From assembly GCA_020025425.1 (NCBI GenBank), contig JAHHSD010000003.1:23552-87551 (forward strand): a stretch of 64,000 bases of DNA, given 5' to 3'. Positions within the stretch are counted from its first letter, which is position 1. Every line of letters starts with the position of its first letter. Both the position numbers and the translations under genes were made by a program. The notes under the pieces were generated by a model. The model was not told the DNA's origin, ran no database searches, and worked only from the letters and a program-made list of their open reading frames with translations. Below, piece after piece: positions 25,420-34,552 of the stretch. The stretch comes from Oscillospiraceae bacterium. Its GTDB lineage: Bacteria; Bacillota; Clostridia; Oscillospirales; Oscillospiraceae.

Positions 25420-26904
25420 TCACCCCAGCATCTTCTGGACCGCGTCCAGCATGTGGTCCTTCTCAACACAGTCCTCGAAGCGGACCGACTTGCCCCGCAG
25501 GCCGGCCAGAGGGGCGGGCGCGGGCAGACCGGTCACCTCGCTGAGCTGGTCCAGGATATCCAGTCCCTCCTTCTGGTCCTTCACGCCCAGAGCGGAGAGC
25601 ACGCTGTTGCAGAACTTGAAGGGGCTGGCGGTAGAGGCCACGATGGTGGGGGTATCGTCCCCCGTCTCCTTCCGATACTGCTCCAGGGCGTCAAAGCCCA
25701 CGGCGGTGTGGGGGTCGATGAGGTAGTCAAACTTCTTATAGATCTTTGCGATGGTCTGCTCGGTGCCAGCATCGTCGCAGAAGTAGCCGGAGAACTGCTT
25801 TTGCAGACTCTCCCGCACCTTATCGCTGACCTGATAGGTCCCGGAGGCCGCCAGCTGGCTCATGTAGCTGCGGACCTCGTCTCCGTCCTGGGTCATGGAC
25901 AGCAGCAGGCGCTCCAGATTGCTGGACACCAGGATGTCCATGGAGGGCGAGCTGGTGTTGTAGAAGGCGCGGTTGCGGTCGTACACGCCGGTGCGGATGA
26001 AATCGGTCAGCACATTGTTGCTGTTGGAGGCGCAGATGAAGTGCTTGAAGGGCACGCCCATCTCCTTGGCATAGTAGGCAGCCAGGATGTTGCCGAAGTT
26101 GCCGGTGGGCACACAGACATTGACCTCCTGGCCAGGCTGGATGCGCTCATCCCGCAGCAGGTCGCAGTAGGCGGAAATGTAGTAGACGATCTGGGGCAGC
26201 ACCCGTCCCCAGTTGATGGAGTTGGCAGAGGACAGCAGATAACCCCGCTTGCCCAGCTCCTCCCGGAGCTTGGCGTCGGAGAAAATCTTCTTCACGCCGG
26301 TCTGGGCGTCGTCGAAGTTGCCCACCACGGAGCAGACACCCACATTGCCGCCCTCCTGGGTGACCATTTGCAGCTGCTGCACGGCGGAGACGCCATCCTT
26401 GGGATAGAACACCAGGATCTTGGTGTGATCCACGTCCTTAAAGCCCTCCAGGGCGCCCTTGCCGGTGTCGCCCGAGGTGGCCACCAGGATGCAGACCGTG
26501 CGCTCCTCCTCCAGCTTGGCCAGAGAACCGGTAAGCAGGTGGGGCAGCATTTGCAGGGCCATGTCCTTGAAGGCACAGGTGGGGCCGTGCCACAGCTCCA
26601 GGCAGAAGGTGTCCTTGTCCAGTGCCCGGACCGGGGCCACAGCGGGTGTGTCAAACTTCTCAGGGCCGTAAGCGGCACTTGAGAACTCGTTCAGCTCCTT
26701 GACTGAAAACTCGTCCAGGAAAAACTTCATCACATAGACGGCCCGCTGCTGATAGGACATATTCTTCAGCTCATCCAGCGCCTTGCCGGGCAGTCTGGGC
26801 AGATAGGCGGGGGTCAGCAGACCGCCGTCCTCCGCCAGGCCCTGGGCAATAGCCTGAGCGGCGCTGCAGGAGTGGCTGCGGTCCCGTGTACTGATATATT
26901 GCAT
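25420..26904 (-). CDS. thrC: Threonine synthase
   Basis: A 494-residue PLP enzyme that converts O-phospho-L-homoserine to threonine. The PLP lysine is Lys113 in GPTCAFKDMALQ. The N-terminus YISTRDRSHSCSAAQAIAQGLAEDGGLL is typical of the longer ThrC class. A TTG stands three codons before the ATG; the ATG is preferred because aaagga is 9 bases upstream. The message starts from a good promoter about 70 bases away, with no T-box in the short leader. Confidence 0.95.
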   Translation of the reverse strand: MQYISTRDRSHSCSAAQAIAQGLAEDGGLLTPAYLPRLPGKALDELKNMSYQQRAVYVMKFFLDEFSVKELNEFSSAAYGPEKFDTPAVAPVRALDKDTFCLELWHGPTCAFKDMALQMLPHLLTGSLAKLEEERTVCILVATSGDTGKGALEGFKDVDHTKILVFYPKDGVSAVQQLQMVTQEGGNVGVCSVVGNFDDAQTGVKKIFSDAKLREELGKRGYLLSSANSINWGRVLPQIVYYISAYCDLLRDERIQPGQEVNVCVPTGNFGNILAAYYAKEMGVPFKHFICASNSNNVLTDFIRTGVYDRNRAFYNTSSPSMDILVSSNLERLLLSMTQDGDEVRSYMSQLAASGTYQVSDKVRESLQKQFSGYFCDDAGTEQTIAKIYKKFDYLIDPHTAVGFDALEQYRKETGDDTPTIVASTASPFKFCNSVLSALGVKDQKEGLDILDQLSEVTGLPAPAPLAGLRGKSVRFEDCVEKDHMLDAVQKMLG

Positions 26905-26978
26905 TACTCTCAATCCTTTACCTATAAAGTTAAAGTGATTTTCAGAAGGAAAAATCCTCCTGGTCTGTATAGAAAAAC

Positions 26979-27007
26979 ATTATGCCAGCTATCCGGTACA
27001 AGGTCAA
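26979..27007 (-). promoter_or_regulatory. thrC promoter
   Basis: On the minus strand TTGACC (27007-27002), a 17-base spacer and CATAAT (26984-26979). Confidence 0.65.
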
Positions 27008-27065
27008 GTACTTCTCCCAAAAAAGCCGCATAATCAGCCCATATTTCCCACATGTACTGAAAAAC

Positions 27066-27091
27066 GGACCCGGAGCCGAGGCTCCGGGTCC
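27066..27091 (-). terminator. Terminator downstream of yraN
   Basis: GGACCCGGAGCC pairs with GGCTCCGGGTCC around a two-base loop. On the minus strand it is followed by GTTTTTC, so it ends the rbgA-rnhB-yraN message. Confidence 0.85.
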
Positions 27092-27107
27092 TGTTCTCTT
27101 TCCCTGC

Positions 27108-27476
27108 TCAGAACGCATTTTCCCAGTGGCGGATCACCGGCTCCCGGGTGGCCATGCCCTGAGGGGCATAGACCTCCACCACATCAAATCTGGGCTGGAG
27201 CCGGGTGGGGTTTTGGGACAAGTAGAGCTCGGCCGACAGGCGCAGCCGCTCCTGCTTGCGCCGATCCACAAATTCCCGTGCCTGGGCGAAGTCTGCGTTC
27301 TTACGCAGCTTTACCTCCACGAAGGCCAGGCAGGCGCCATCCTCCACGATCAGGTCGATCTCCCCGAAGCGGCACTGCCAGCCCGCGTCCATCAGCCGAT
27401 ACCCCCGCCTGCGCAAAAACTCCGCTGCTGCGGCCTCGCCCCATCGGCCCAGCAGTCTGCGGTCTCCCCCGCTCAC
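27108..27476 (-). CDS. YraN family protein (UPF0102)
   Basis: A 122-residue protein with the restriction-nuclease-like core of the YraN family: GRWGEAAAAEFLRRRGYRLMDAGWQCRFGEIDLI, then FVEVKLRKNADFAQA. These carry the PD-(D/E)xK-type residues (Glu and Asp of GEIDLI, Glu and Lys of VEVK). Its biochemical role is not established. It overlaps rnhB by 4 bases, the widespread rnhB-yraN pairing that suggests a nucleic-acid maintenance role. Confidence 0.9.
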   Translation of the reverse strand: MSGGDRRLLGRWGEAAAAEFLRRRGYRLMDAGWQCRFGEIDLIVEDGACLAFVEVKLRKNADFAQAREFVDRRKQERLRLSAELYLSQNPTRLQPRFDVVEVYAPQGMATREPVIRHWENAF

Positions 27477-28099
27477 AGGTTTTTCAGAAAGGTCCGGCGG
27501 TGGATGGGACTGGGGCCATACTGGCGCAGACGCTCATAGTGAAGCTTGGTCCCATAGCCCTTGTGCTTCTCAAAGGCGTATTCCGGGTACTGCTTTGCCA
27601 TCTCCAGCATGTGGTGGTCCCGGCTCACCTTGGCCAGGATGGATGCCGCCGCAATCGAAGCTGACAAGCTGTCTCCCTTTACAATGCAGCGGTGTTCAGT
27701 GGTGATGGCGGCCGTCTGCCCGTGGTCCCGGTTCCCGTCAATCAGGGCAAAGTCAGGCTGCCGTTCCAGCGCGTCGATGGCCAGCTGCATGGCCTTCATC
27801 CGGGCGCTCAGGATGTCCGTGGCGTCGATTTCCGCCGCGTCCACCCGGGCCACAGCCCAGCACAGGGCGGTGGCCTTCACCACGGGAAACAGGGCCTCCC
27901 GCTTTTTTTCGGTCAGCTTTTTGGAGTCGTTGAGCCCGTCGATCTCCACACCAAAGGGCAGGATTACCGCGGCGGCATACACCGGCCCGGCCAGAGGACC
28001 CGCGCCCGCCTCGTCACAGCCGCAGATCAGCCGGTGGCCGTCCGCCTGGGCCTCCCCCTCATACTGCCACAGCTCCGCCTTATCCATGCTCGCTCTCAT
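27473..28099 (-). CDS. rnhB: Ribonuclease HII
   Basis: A 208-residue RNase HII that removes RNA from RNA-DNA hybrids and misincorporated ribonucleotides. The catalytic DEAGAGPLAGPV lies at about residues 29-40, and ALIDGNRD and LAKVSRDHHM are the later metal-binding parts. Two starts are possible: the ATG at 28099 has gaggt 8 bases upstream and is used here; an ATG at 28087 overlaps the rbgA stop. It lies in the order rbgA-rnhB-yraN. Confidence 0.93.
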   Translation of the reverse strand: MRASMDKAELWQYEGEAQADGHRLICGCDEAGAGPLAGPVYAAAVILPFGVEIDGLNDSKKLTEKKREALFPVVKATALCWAVARVDAAEIDATDILSARMKAMQLAIDALERQPDFALIDGNRDHGQTAAITTEHRCIVKGDSLSASIAAASILAKVSRDHHMLEMAKQYPEYAFEKHKGYGTKLHYERLRQYGPSPIHRRTFLKNL

Positions 28100-28982
28100 C
28101 TTCCTGTACCTCTTCCGGTACTTCAAGTGTAAAGCGTCCCAGCTTTCCGGCTCTGTACTCATCCAAAAGCACTCTGGCCATACGCTCGGTGTCAAACTCG
28201 CCGCCGGAGATCCGCATGCCCCGCTTCAATGCGCCCGCTTCCAGCAGGCGGTAGCCGTAGGCCACGTCGTTCTCCTCCTCTTCCCGCTCCGGGAGCTCCT
28301 TGAGCTTATAGGCCGCCATTAGGGCCTGGGGATAGCGCTGAGCCATCAGGGCCATCATGTGGCAGCCCAGGGTCTCCACATCCATGATGTCGTCCTTCAC
28401 GGCCCCGGTGAACGCCAGGTCCATGCCGGTACGGGGGTCCTCAAACTTGGGCCAGAGGATGCCCGGGGTATCCATCAGGTCCAGGGATGTGTCCACGTTC
28501 ACCCACTGCTTGCCCCGGGTGACGCCAGGCCGGTCGCTGGTCTTGGCCGATTTCTTCCGGGCCACTTTATTAATAAAGGTAGACTTACCCACATTGGGCA
28601 CGCCCACCACCATAGCCCGGACCGGACGGCCCACCAGGCCCTTGGCCCGCCACTGGGCGATCTGCTCCTTCAGTGCGCCCTGGATCACCGCAGAAAACTG
28701 GTTGATCCCCCGGCCGCTGCGGGCGTCGGTCTCCAGCACATGGTGGCCCTGCTCCCGGAAGAAGGCCGCCCAGCGGCGGTTCTGTTCCGGATCGGCCTGG
28801 TCCGCCCGGTTCAGCACGATCAGCCGGGGCTTGCCCGCACAGATGGCGTCGATGTCCGGATTGCGGCTGGAAATGGGGATGCGGGCGTCGATGATCTCCA
28901 CCACGATGTCTACATATTTAAGATCTGCTTCGATCTGTCGCCGGGTCTTGGTCATATGACCGGGATACCACTGTATATTCAT
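28080..28982 (-). CDS. rbgA: Ribosome biogenesis GTPase RbgA/YlqF
   Basis: A 300-residue circularly permuted GTPase required for late 50S assembly. G4 NRAD (58-61) comes before G1 GVPNVGKST (127-135) and G3 DTPG (171-174), the permuted order of this family. The N-terminus WYPGHMTKTRRQ is its signature. aggaggag precedes the ATG. It lies downstream of rplS, with a terminator in between, as in Bacillus where rplS and rbgA are neighbours. Confidence 0.95.
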   Translation of the reverse strand: MNIQWYPGHMTKTRRQIEADLKYVDIVVEIIDARIPISSRNPDIDAICAGKPRLIVLNRADQADPEQNRRWAAFFREQGHHVLETDARSGRGINQFSAVIQGALKEQIAQWRAKGLVGRPVRAMVVGVPNVGKSTFINKVARKKSAKTSDRPGVTRGKQWVNVDTSLDLMDTPGILWPKFEDPRTGMDLAFTGAVKDDIMDVETLGCHMMALMAQRYPQALMAAYKLKELPEREEEENDVAYGYRLLEAGALKRGMRISGGEFDTERMARVLLDEYRAGKLGRFTLEVPEEVQEDESEHG

Positions 28983-29027
28983 AGCTCCTCCTGTTCTGAC
29001 GATCCTCTGCTGCGTCCTAAGAAAAAA

Positions 29028-29047
29028 GGAGCGGCGACTGCCGCTCC
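29028..29047 (-). terminator. Terminator downstream of rplS
   Basis: GGAGCGGC-gact-GCCGCTCC followed on the minus strand by six Ts. It separates rplS from rbgA. Confidence 0.85.
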
Positions 29048-29065
29048 TTTTCCTGTTGGGATGGA

Positions 29066-29407
29066 TTACAGGGCCTCTTTGACCTTGGTAGCCTTGCCCA
29101 CGCGATCGCGCAGGTAGTACAGCTTGGCGCGGCGGACCTTACCGTGACGGACGACCTCCACCTTCTCGATGGTGGGAGCGTGGACGGGGAACACCTTCTC
29201 CACGCCGACGCCGTAGGACACGCGGCGGACGGTGAAGGTCTCCTCCAGACCGCCGTGCTTCTTGGCAATCACAGTACCCTCGAACACCTGAACGCGCTCG
29301 CGGTTGCCTTCCTTAACCTTGATGTGCACACGCACGGTGTCACCGATGGCGACCACAGGGGCCTCGGCCTTCTTGTACTGCTCAGTAAAAGTCTTCAGCA
29401 AATCCAT
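29066..29407 (-). CDS. rplS: 50S ribosomal protein L19
   Basis: A 113-residue L19 with the family core: [93 protein letters not shown] (quoted here only as landmarks, beginning at about residue 19). Length is normal. aggagg precedes the ATG. It has its own promoter about 100 bases upstream and its own terminator. Confidence 0.98.
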   Translation of the reverse strand: MDLLKTFTEQYKKAEAPVVAIGDTVRVHIKVKEGNRERVQVFEGTVIAKKHGGLEETFTVRRVSYGVGVEKVFPVHAPTIEKVEVVRHGKVRRAKLYYLRDRVGKATKVKEAL

Positions 29408-29508
29408 TATAATTTCCTCCTGTTATATAGGCGTTCATGCCGACCATAAAACGTCTCCCATCCTTTGAGAGACAGCCGCAGAGGACCACCCGTTATTCAG
29501 ACCTTGGT

Positions 29509-29537
29509 ATGATATCACATTTTTTTCGCTTTTGCAA
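29509..29537 (-). promoter_or_regulatory. rplS promoter
   Basis: On the minus strand TTGCAA (29537-29532), a 17-base spacer and TATCAT (29514-29509). The leader to rplS is about 95 bases. Confidence 0.65.
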
Positions 29538-29564
29538 GGGTATTTTCTAAAATCCCCCAGGTTT

Positions 29565-30698
29565 TCAGGGGGCGGGGCGATCCAGCTTGCCGGAGTACTC
29601 CCGGCGGAACTCCTCAAAGGTCCCCTCATCCAGGGCCTGACGGATGCGGACCATCAGCTCGTTGTAGAAATGCAGGTTGTGGAGCACCGCCAGACGCATG
29701 GCCAGCATCTCCCCTGCCGCGAACAGGTGGCGCACATAGGCCCGGGAGTAGTTCTGACAGGCCGGGCAGGTACACTGAGTGTCAATGGGCCGCTGGTCCA
29801 GCTTGTGCTTCTCGTTCTTGATGTTGATGGTGCCCTCCCAGGTGTAGAGCTTGCCGTGGCGGGCATTGCGGGCGGGCATGACGCAGTCGAAGAAGTCCAC
29901 GCCCCGGGCCACGGCCTCGATGATGTTGGAGGGAGTGCCCACCCCCATCAGATAGCGGGGCTTGTCCTTGGGCATGTGGGGCTCCACGGCGTCGATGATG
30001 TCGTACATGGTCTGGGTGGGCTCGCCCACCGCCAGGCCGCCGATGGCGAAGCCGTCGCAGGGCAGCGGGGCGATCTGCTTCATGTGCCAGACCCGCAGGT
30101 CCTCGTAGGTTCCGCCCTGGTTGATGCCGAAGAGCATCTGGCCGGGATTGACGCAGTCGGGCTGCTCATTGCAGCGCCGGTGCTCGGCGATGCAGCGCTC
30201 CAGCCAGCGGTAGGTCCGCTCACAGGAGGCCTTCACATACTCATAGGGTGAGGGGTTCTCCACACACTCGTCAAAGGCCATGGCGATGTCGCTGCCCAGG
30301 TTGGACTGGATCCGCATGGACTCCTCGGGTCCCATAAAGATGCGGCGGCCGTCCAGGTGGGAGGCGAAGGTGACACCCTCCTCCTTGATTTTGCGCAGCG
30401 CGGACAGGGAAAAGACCTGGAAGCCGCCGCTGTCTGTGAGCATGGGGCCGTCCCAGTTCATCATCTTATGCAGGCCGCCCAGCTCCTTGACCAGCTGGTC
30501 GCCGGGGCGCAGATGGAGATGGTAGGTGTTGGACAGCTCGATCTGACAGCCGATCTCCTTCAGATCCTGGGCGGAGACGGCGCCCTTGATGGCGCCCTGG
30601 GTCCCCACGTTCATAAAGACCGGCGTCTGGGCGACGCCGTGGGGGCAGGTAAACACGCCACGCCGGGCCCGCCCCTCCGTTTTCAATACTTCAAACAC
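29565..30698 (-). CDS. tgt: Queuine/preQ1 tRNA-guanine transglycosylase
   Basis: A 377-residue Tgt that swaps guanine-34 for preQ1 in tRNAs with GUN anticodons. Landmarks are DSGGFQVFS with the substrate Asp, FDECVENPSP, GGLAVGEPTQTM and the zinc-binding CTCPACQNYSRAYVRHL near the C-terminus. The frame opens at an ATG seven codons earlier, but taaggag is placed correctly for a GTG at 30698, giving the usual MFEVLKTEG start. The gene has its own near-consensus promoter. Confidence 0.95.
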   Translation of the reverse strand: MFEVLKTEGRARRGVFTCPHGVAQTPVFMNVGTQGAIKGAVSAQDLKEIGCQIELSNTYHLHLRPGDQLVKELGGLHKMMNWDGPMLTDSGGFQVFSLSALRKIKEEGVTFASHLDGRRIFMGPEESMRIQSNLGSDIAMAFDECVENPSPYEYVKASCERTYRWLERCIAEHRRCNEQPDCVNPGQMLFGINQGGTYEDLRVWHMKQIAPLPCDGFAIGGLAVGEPTQTMYDIIDAVEPHMPKDKPRYLMGVGTPSNIIEAVARGVDFFDCVMPARNARHGKLYTWEGTINIKNEKHKLDQRPIDTQCTCPACQNYSRAYVRHLFAAGEMLAMRLAVLHNLHFYNELMVRIRQALDEGTFEEFRREYSGKLDRPAP

Positions 30699-30764
30699 GG
30701 AAAAACTCCTTAATATCATGGATTGACGCCCGGGAAACAGACGATTCCGGGCTTGGCAGAGGAT

Positions 30765-30793
30765 ATTTTACTCCTCTCCCCCTGTACTGTCAA
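30765..30793 (-). promoter_or_regulatory. tgt promoter
   Basis: On the minus strand TTGACA (30793-30788), a 17-base spacer and TAAAAT (30770-30765). Confidence 0.75.
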
Positions 30794-30808
30794 CGCAAAA
30801 GGGGCCGC

Positions 30809-31993
30809 TCAGTCCTCCGCCAGGATCTTTTGATAATTCTCCCGGTCGGTATCCCCCTCTGTGCTGATGAGGAGGACCCGGGAGCTCTCATCCAGCCCCA
30901 GTGCCCGGCGCAGGGGGGCCAGGCGTTCCTCGGTCATAATGCCCTCCAGCACGCCCGCGCCCACCGCCCCGGACTCGCCGGAGACGATGGCCTGATCCCC
31001 GCCCTCCGGGCGGCCCAGCAGCCGCATGCCCCGGGCAGAGTAGCCGTCGGAGCAGGAGATAAAGGCGTCGGCATAGGAATTGATGATCTCCCAGCTGATG
31101 GTGCAGGGCTCCCCGCAGCACAGGCCGGCCATCATGCTGTCCATGTCGCCGGTGACAAAGCGCAGCTTCCCGTCATCCGCCTTGGCGCTGCGATAGAGGC
31201 AGTCGGCCCGGTCAGGCTCCATGATAACAGTGATGGGCCGCTCCTCCCCCCACAGGGCAGCGAAGTAACCCAAGACCGCCCCGGCGAAGCTGCCTACGCC
31301 GGCCTGGAGAAACAGGTGGGTGGGGCGCGCTCCGTCCAGCTGCCGGACGATCTCGTGGGCCAGGGTGGTATAGCCCTGCATGATGTGGGCCGGGATCTCC
31401 TCGTAGCCGGGCCAGGCGGTATCCTGGACCAGGACCCAACCCTTCTCTCTGCCCTGTCTGTCCGCTAGACGGACCGCGTCGTCGTAGTTATAGGGGGTGA
31501 TCTCCCCATGGGCCCCCTGGGCACGGATGTTCTCCAGCCGCTCCACGGCACTCCCCTTGGGCATGTAGACCACAGCCTTGTGGCCCAGCAGCCGGGCGGC
31601 CCAGGCCACCCCCCGGCCGTGGTTGCCGTCGGTGGCGGTGACAAAGGTGATCTCCCCCAGCTTCTCTTTGGCCTCCGGGGCGGAGAGCCCCGCAAAGCCC
31701 AGCTCATCCAGGGGCCGGCCCAGCCGGCGGGCCAGATACTGCCCCATGGCGTAGCTGCCGCCCAGGGCCTTGAACGCATTCAGGCCGAAGCGCTTGGACT
31801 CGTCCTTCACCCAGAGCCTGCCCACGCCCAGCTTCCGGGCCAGAGCGTCTCGGGACACCAGGGGCGTCATAGCGTAACCGGGCAGCTGGCTGTGGAACCT
31901 GCTGGTTCCCTCCGCCTGCTCTCTGCCGGTCAGCTCCAGAGACGCCGCACCGTGCTCTCCCCGTCTGCGCAGAATATACTCCAAAGACTCCAT
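30809..31993 (-). CDS. dpaL: Diaminopropionate ammonia-lyase
   Basis: A 394-residue PLP enzyme that splits 2,3-diaminopropionate to pyruvate and two ammonia molecules. The family signature FHSQLPGYAMTPL is followed by WVKDESKRFGLNAFKALGGSY, in which Lys75 binds PLP. TATDGNHGRGVAWAA and the Gly-rich GVGSFAGAVLG loop hold the cofactor phosphate. A GTG three codons upstream is possible; the ATG is better placed behind ggggaggga. No SgcA- or peptidase-type partner lies nearby. It would provide carbon and nitrogen from diaminopropionate. Confidence 0.9.
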   Translation of the reverse strand: MESLEYILRRRGEHGAASLELTGREQAEGTSRFHSQLPGYAMTPLVSRDALARKLGVGRLWVKDESKRFGLNAFKALGGSYAMGQYLARRLGRPLDELGFAGLSAPEAKEKLGEITFVTATDGNHGRGVAWAARLLGHKAVVYMPKGSAVERLENIRAQGAHGEITPYNYDDAVRLADRQGREKGWVLVQDTAWPGYEEIPAHIMQGYTTLAHEIVRQLDGARPTHLFLQAGVGSFAGAVLGYFAALWGEERPITVIMEPDRADCLYRSAKADDGKLRFVTGDMDSMMAGLCCGEPCTISWEIINSYADAFISCSDGYSARGMRLLGRPEGGDQAIVSGESGAVGAGVLEGIMTEERLAPLRRALGLDESSRVLLISTEGDTDRENYQKILAED

Positions 31994-32266
31994 CTCTTCC
32001 ACTCCCTCCCCGGCCCAGGCGCCGGCTCAATTCTATTGATTTTGGCATTGCGCCAAGTGAATCCGAACCTTGATGCGGGCAGCTATGGCCCGCACCGGCA
32101 TCGTATCACAGCACGGTGTCTTTTTCAACCCTTTCCCGCCATTTCAGGCAGTCAGCACACTTTCTGCCCCGGTTTTCTTGCCAAACCGTCCCGTTTGTGC
32201 TATCATTGCCTCATTATCCTCCGGTCCTTCCAGGGACCGGATATGCTTTGCGACAGGAGTGTACCT
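31994..32266. promoter_or_regulatory. Divergent intergenic region between dpaL and mini-RNase III
   Basis: A plus-strand promoter stands at 32178-32206: TTGCCA, 17 bases, TATCAT with extended TGC. Before dpaL, TTGGC-gcaat-GCCAA is a short palindrome near 32041-32055, and TGCGGGC-N7-GCCCGCA lies at 32074-32094; either could be an operator for dpaL. A hairpin CCGGTCC/GGACCGG at 32221-32240 lies in the leader of the plus-strand gene. Confidence 0.5.
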
Positions 32267-32674
32267 ATGACCGATTATTTTCATTTGGATATGCCCCGGG
32301 AGGAGCTTTTGAATCTGAGCAGCCTGGGGCTGGCCCATCTGGGTGACAGCGTATTTGAGGTGATGATCCGCTCCTGGCTGTGTCTGAGCGGCAAGGCCAA
32401 GGCCAAGGATCTCCACCGGGCCACGGTCCGGTATGTGGCCGCCCCCGCCCAGGCCGCCATGTCCCAGCGCATCCTCCCCATGCTCACCCAGGAGGAGAGC
32501 GACGTATTCCGCCGCGGCCGGAACACCGCCCCCCACTCCGTCCCCAAGGCGGCCAGCCGGGGGGAGTACCAGACCGCCACCGCCCTGGAGGCCCTGTTCG
32601 GCTGGCTCTATCTCCAGGGCCGCACCCAGCGGCTCAACGAGCTGTTCTCCGCCATGGTCAGCGAGGAGCCCTGA
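32267..32674 (+). CDS. mrnC: Mini-ribonuclease III
   Basis: A 135-residue RNase III catalytic domain without the double-strand RNA-binding domain. It matures 23S rRNA in Firmicutes. The signature LGLAHLGDSVFEVMIRSWL (about 19-37) contains the catalytic Asp, and EYQTATALEALFGWLYL holds the second acidic pair. aggag lies before the ATG. The longer open frame upstream is antisense to dpaL and is not used. It is followed after 60 bases by rqcH. Confidence 0.93.
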   Translation: MTDYFHLDMPREELLNLSSLGLAHLGDSVFEVMIRSWLCLSGKAKAKDLHRATVRYVAAPAQAAMSQRILPMLTQEESDVFRRGRNTAPHSVPKAASRGEYQTATALEALFGWLYLQGRTQRLNELFSAMVSEEP

Positions 32675-32734
32675 TCCCTTCTCCCCTGTTTTTCCGGTGG
32701 GAGCCGAATATTTTACCATAAAAGAGGTGTCGAT

Positions 32735-34501
32735 ATGCCTTTGGATTCTTTTTGTCTGTCCGGCGTGGTCTCTGAACTGCGCCAGGCTATTGTAGGCGGC
32801 AAGGTGGACAAGATCGCCCAGCCCAGCCGGGACGAGGTGGTCCTGGCCCTGCGTGCCCCTGCGGGCAACGTCAAGCTGCTGCTGTGCGCCAACCCCAGCC
32901 AGCCCCGCGCCCAGCTGACCCAGCTGGTGCGGGAAAATCCCGACGTCCCCCCTATGTTCTGTATGCTGCTGCGCAAGCACCTGCTGGGCGCCCGGATTCT
33001 GGACATCGTCCAGCCCCCCATGGAGCGGGCGGTGGAGTTCCGCTTTGAGGCCCTGGATGAACTGGGCGACCGCACCGAACGCCGTCTGATTTTGGAGGCC
33101 ATGGGCCGCCGCACCAACCTGATCCTGCTGGACCGGGAGGGCCGGATCACCGACTGCATCCGCCGGGTGGACGCCGACATGTCCGCCCAGCGTCAGCTGC
33201 TGCCCGGCCTGTTCTACCGTCCCCCCACCCCCGTCACCAAGCAGGACCCCTCCGCCCTGGACCGCCCGGCTCTGGAGGCCCTGCTGGCCGACGCCCCCGA
33301 GGAGGCCCAGGCCGACAAGTGGCTGCTGGACACCTTCGGCGGGCTGTCCCCTCTGATCTGCCGGGAGCTGGCCTATCGGGCCGGCGGGGCCACCGACGTG
33401 CGCCTCCACCAGATGGGGCCCGACGGCCGCGCCCGTCTGCTGGACCGGCTGGAGGAGCTGATGAACACTGTCCGGGAGGGCCGGTTCACCCCCGTCCTGC
33501 TGAAAAAGGATGACAAGCCTTCTGACTTTACCTTCTTTCCAGTAGAACAGTATGAGCAGCTTATGACCTGCACCCCCTACCCCTCCTTCTCCCAGCTGAT
33601 GGACGACTTCTACGAGCAGCGGGACACCCAGGAGCGCATCCGCCAGCGGGGCCAGGGTCTGATCCGCTCGGTGACAAATGCCCGGGACCGTATCGCCCGA
33701 AAGATCGCCCTCCAGGAGAAGGAGCTGGCCGCCACCCAGGACCGGGAGCGGATGCGGGAGCTGGGCGACATCATCACCTCCAACCTCCACGCCATGGAGA
33801 AGGGCATGTCCACTCTGCGGGCCATGGACTACTACGACCCTGAGGGCCGTGAGGTGGACATCAAGCTGGACCCCCTCTTCACCCCCCAGCAGAATGCCGC
33901 CAAATACTACAAATCCTACACCAAGGCCCGCACCGCTGAGGAGATGCTCACCCTCCAGCTGGAGAAGGGCCGCCGGGATCTGGATTACCTGAACAGCGTT
34001 CTGGAGAGCATCAATCTGGCCGAGGGCGAGCGGGACCTCCAGGAGATCCGCCAGGAGCTCACAGACACCGGTTACCTCCGCCGCTCGCCCAAGTCCGGCA
34101 AGGGCCGGGAGAAGCGGGTGGTCTCCAAGCCCATGGAGTTCCGGTCCTCCACCGGTCTGCGCATCTCGGTGGGCAAGAACAACGCCCAAAACGACAGACT
34201 GACCTGCAAGCAGGCCTATAAGAGCGACATCTGGTTCCACACCCAGAAGATCCACGGCTCCCACGTGATCCTGTGGCTGGAGGGCGGCGAGGCCGACGTC
34301 CAGAGCCTGAACGAGGCCGCCTGCCTGGCCGCCTGGTTCTCCCAGGGCCGGGACGGCCACAAGGTCCCGGTGGACTATACCCCGGTGCGGTATGTGAAAA
34401 AGCCGGCCGGCTCCAGCCCCGGCATGGTGGTGTACACCACCTACGAGACCGCCTGGGTCACGCCCGATGAGTCTTTGGTCAAAAAGCTGAGAATCAAATA
34501 A
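32735..34501 (+). CDS. rqcH: Ribosome quality-control protein RqcH (NFACT/Rqc2 family)
   Basis: A 588-residue NFACT protein, formerly called fibronectin-binding protein FbpA. It recruits Ala-tRNA to stalled 50S subunits and adds C-terminal alanine tails. The NFACT-N domain is about 1-180 (MPLDSFCLSGVVSELRQ, then DEVVLALRAP, and DREGRITDCIRRV). A long coiled coil spans about 280-430. The C-terminal NFACT-R domain has the ISVGKNNAQNDRLTCK and DIWFHTQKIHGSHVIL motifs. agaggtg precedes the ATG. Length and order are normal. Confidence 0.93.
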   Translation: MPLDSFCLSGVVSELRQAIVGGKVDKIAQPSRDEVVLALRAPAGNVKLLLCANPSQPRAQLTQLVRENPDVPPMFCMLLRKHLLGARILDIVQPPMERAVEFRFEALDELGDRTERRLILEAMGRRTNLILLDREGRITDCIRRVDADMSAQRQLLPGLFYRPPTPVTKQDPSALDRPALEALLADAPEEAQADKWLLDTFGGLSPLICRELAYRAGGATDVRLHQMGPDGRARLLDRLEELMNTVREGRFTPVLLKKDDKPSDFTFFPVEQYEQLMTCTPYPSFSQLMDDFYEQRDTQERIRQRGQGLIRSVTNARDRIARKIALQEKELAATQDRERMRELGDIITSNLHAMEKGMSTLRAMDYYDPEGREVDIKLDPLFTPQQNAAKYYKSYTKARTAEEMLTLQLEKGRRDLDYLNSVLESINLAEGERDLQEIRQELTDTGYLRRSPKSGKGREKRVVSKPMEFRSSTGLRISVGKNNAQNDRLTCKQAYKSDIWFHTQKIHGSHVILWLEGGEADVQSLNEAACLAAWFSQGRDGHKVPVDYTPVRYVKKPAGSSPGMVVYTTYETAWVTPDESLVKKLRIK

Positions 34502-34508
34502 AAAAACA

Positions 34509-34539
34509 AGCGCGCCGCTGTCAGCTATACAGCGGCGCG
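34509..34539. terminator. Convergent terminator between rqcH and the MATE gene
   Basis: GCGCGCCGCTGT pairs with ACAGCGGCGCGC, followed by TTTCTTTC on the plus strand. Confidence 0.9.
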
Positions 34540-34552
34540 CTTTCTTTCACTT

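Noticed and set aside
26905..26978. A T-box leader before thrC
   Set aside because: The leader is only about 70 bases and lacks the T-box sequence and a terminator.
32144..34360. A 738-codon open frame on the minus strand opposite rqcH and mini-RNase III
   Set aside because: Antisense shadow; rich in Gly, Gln, His, Val and Leu, with no family resemblance, while the plus-strand proteins are clear.
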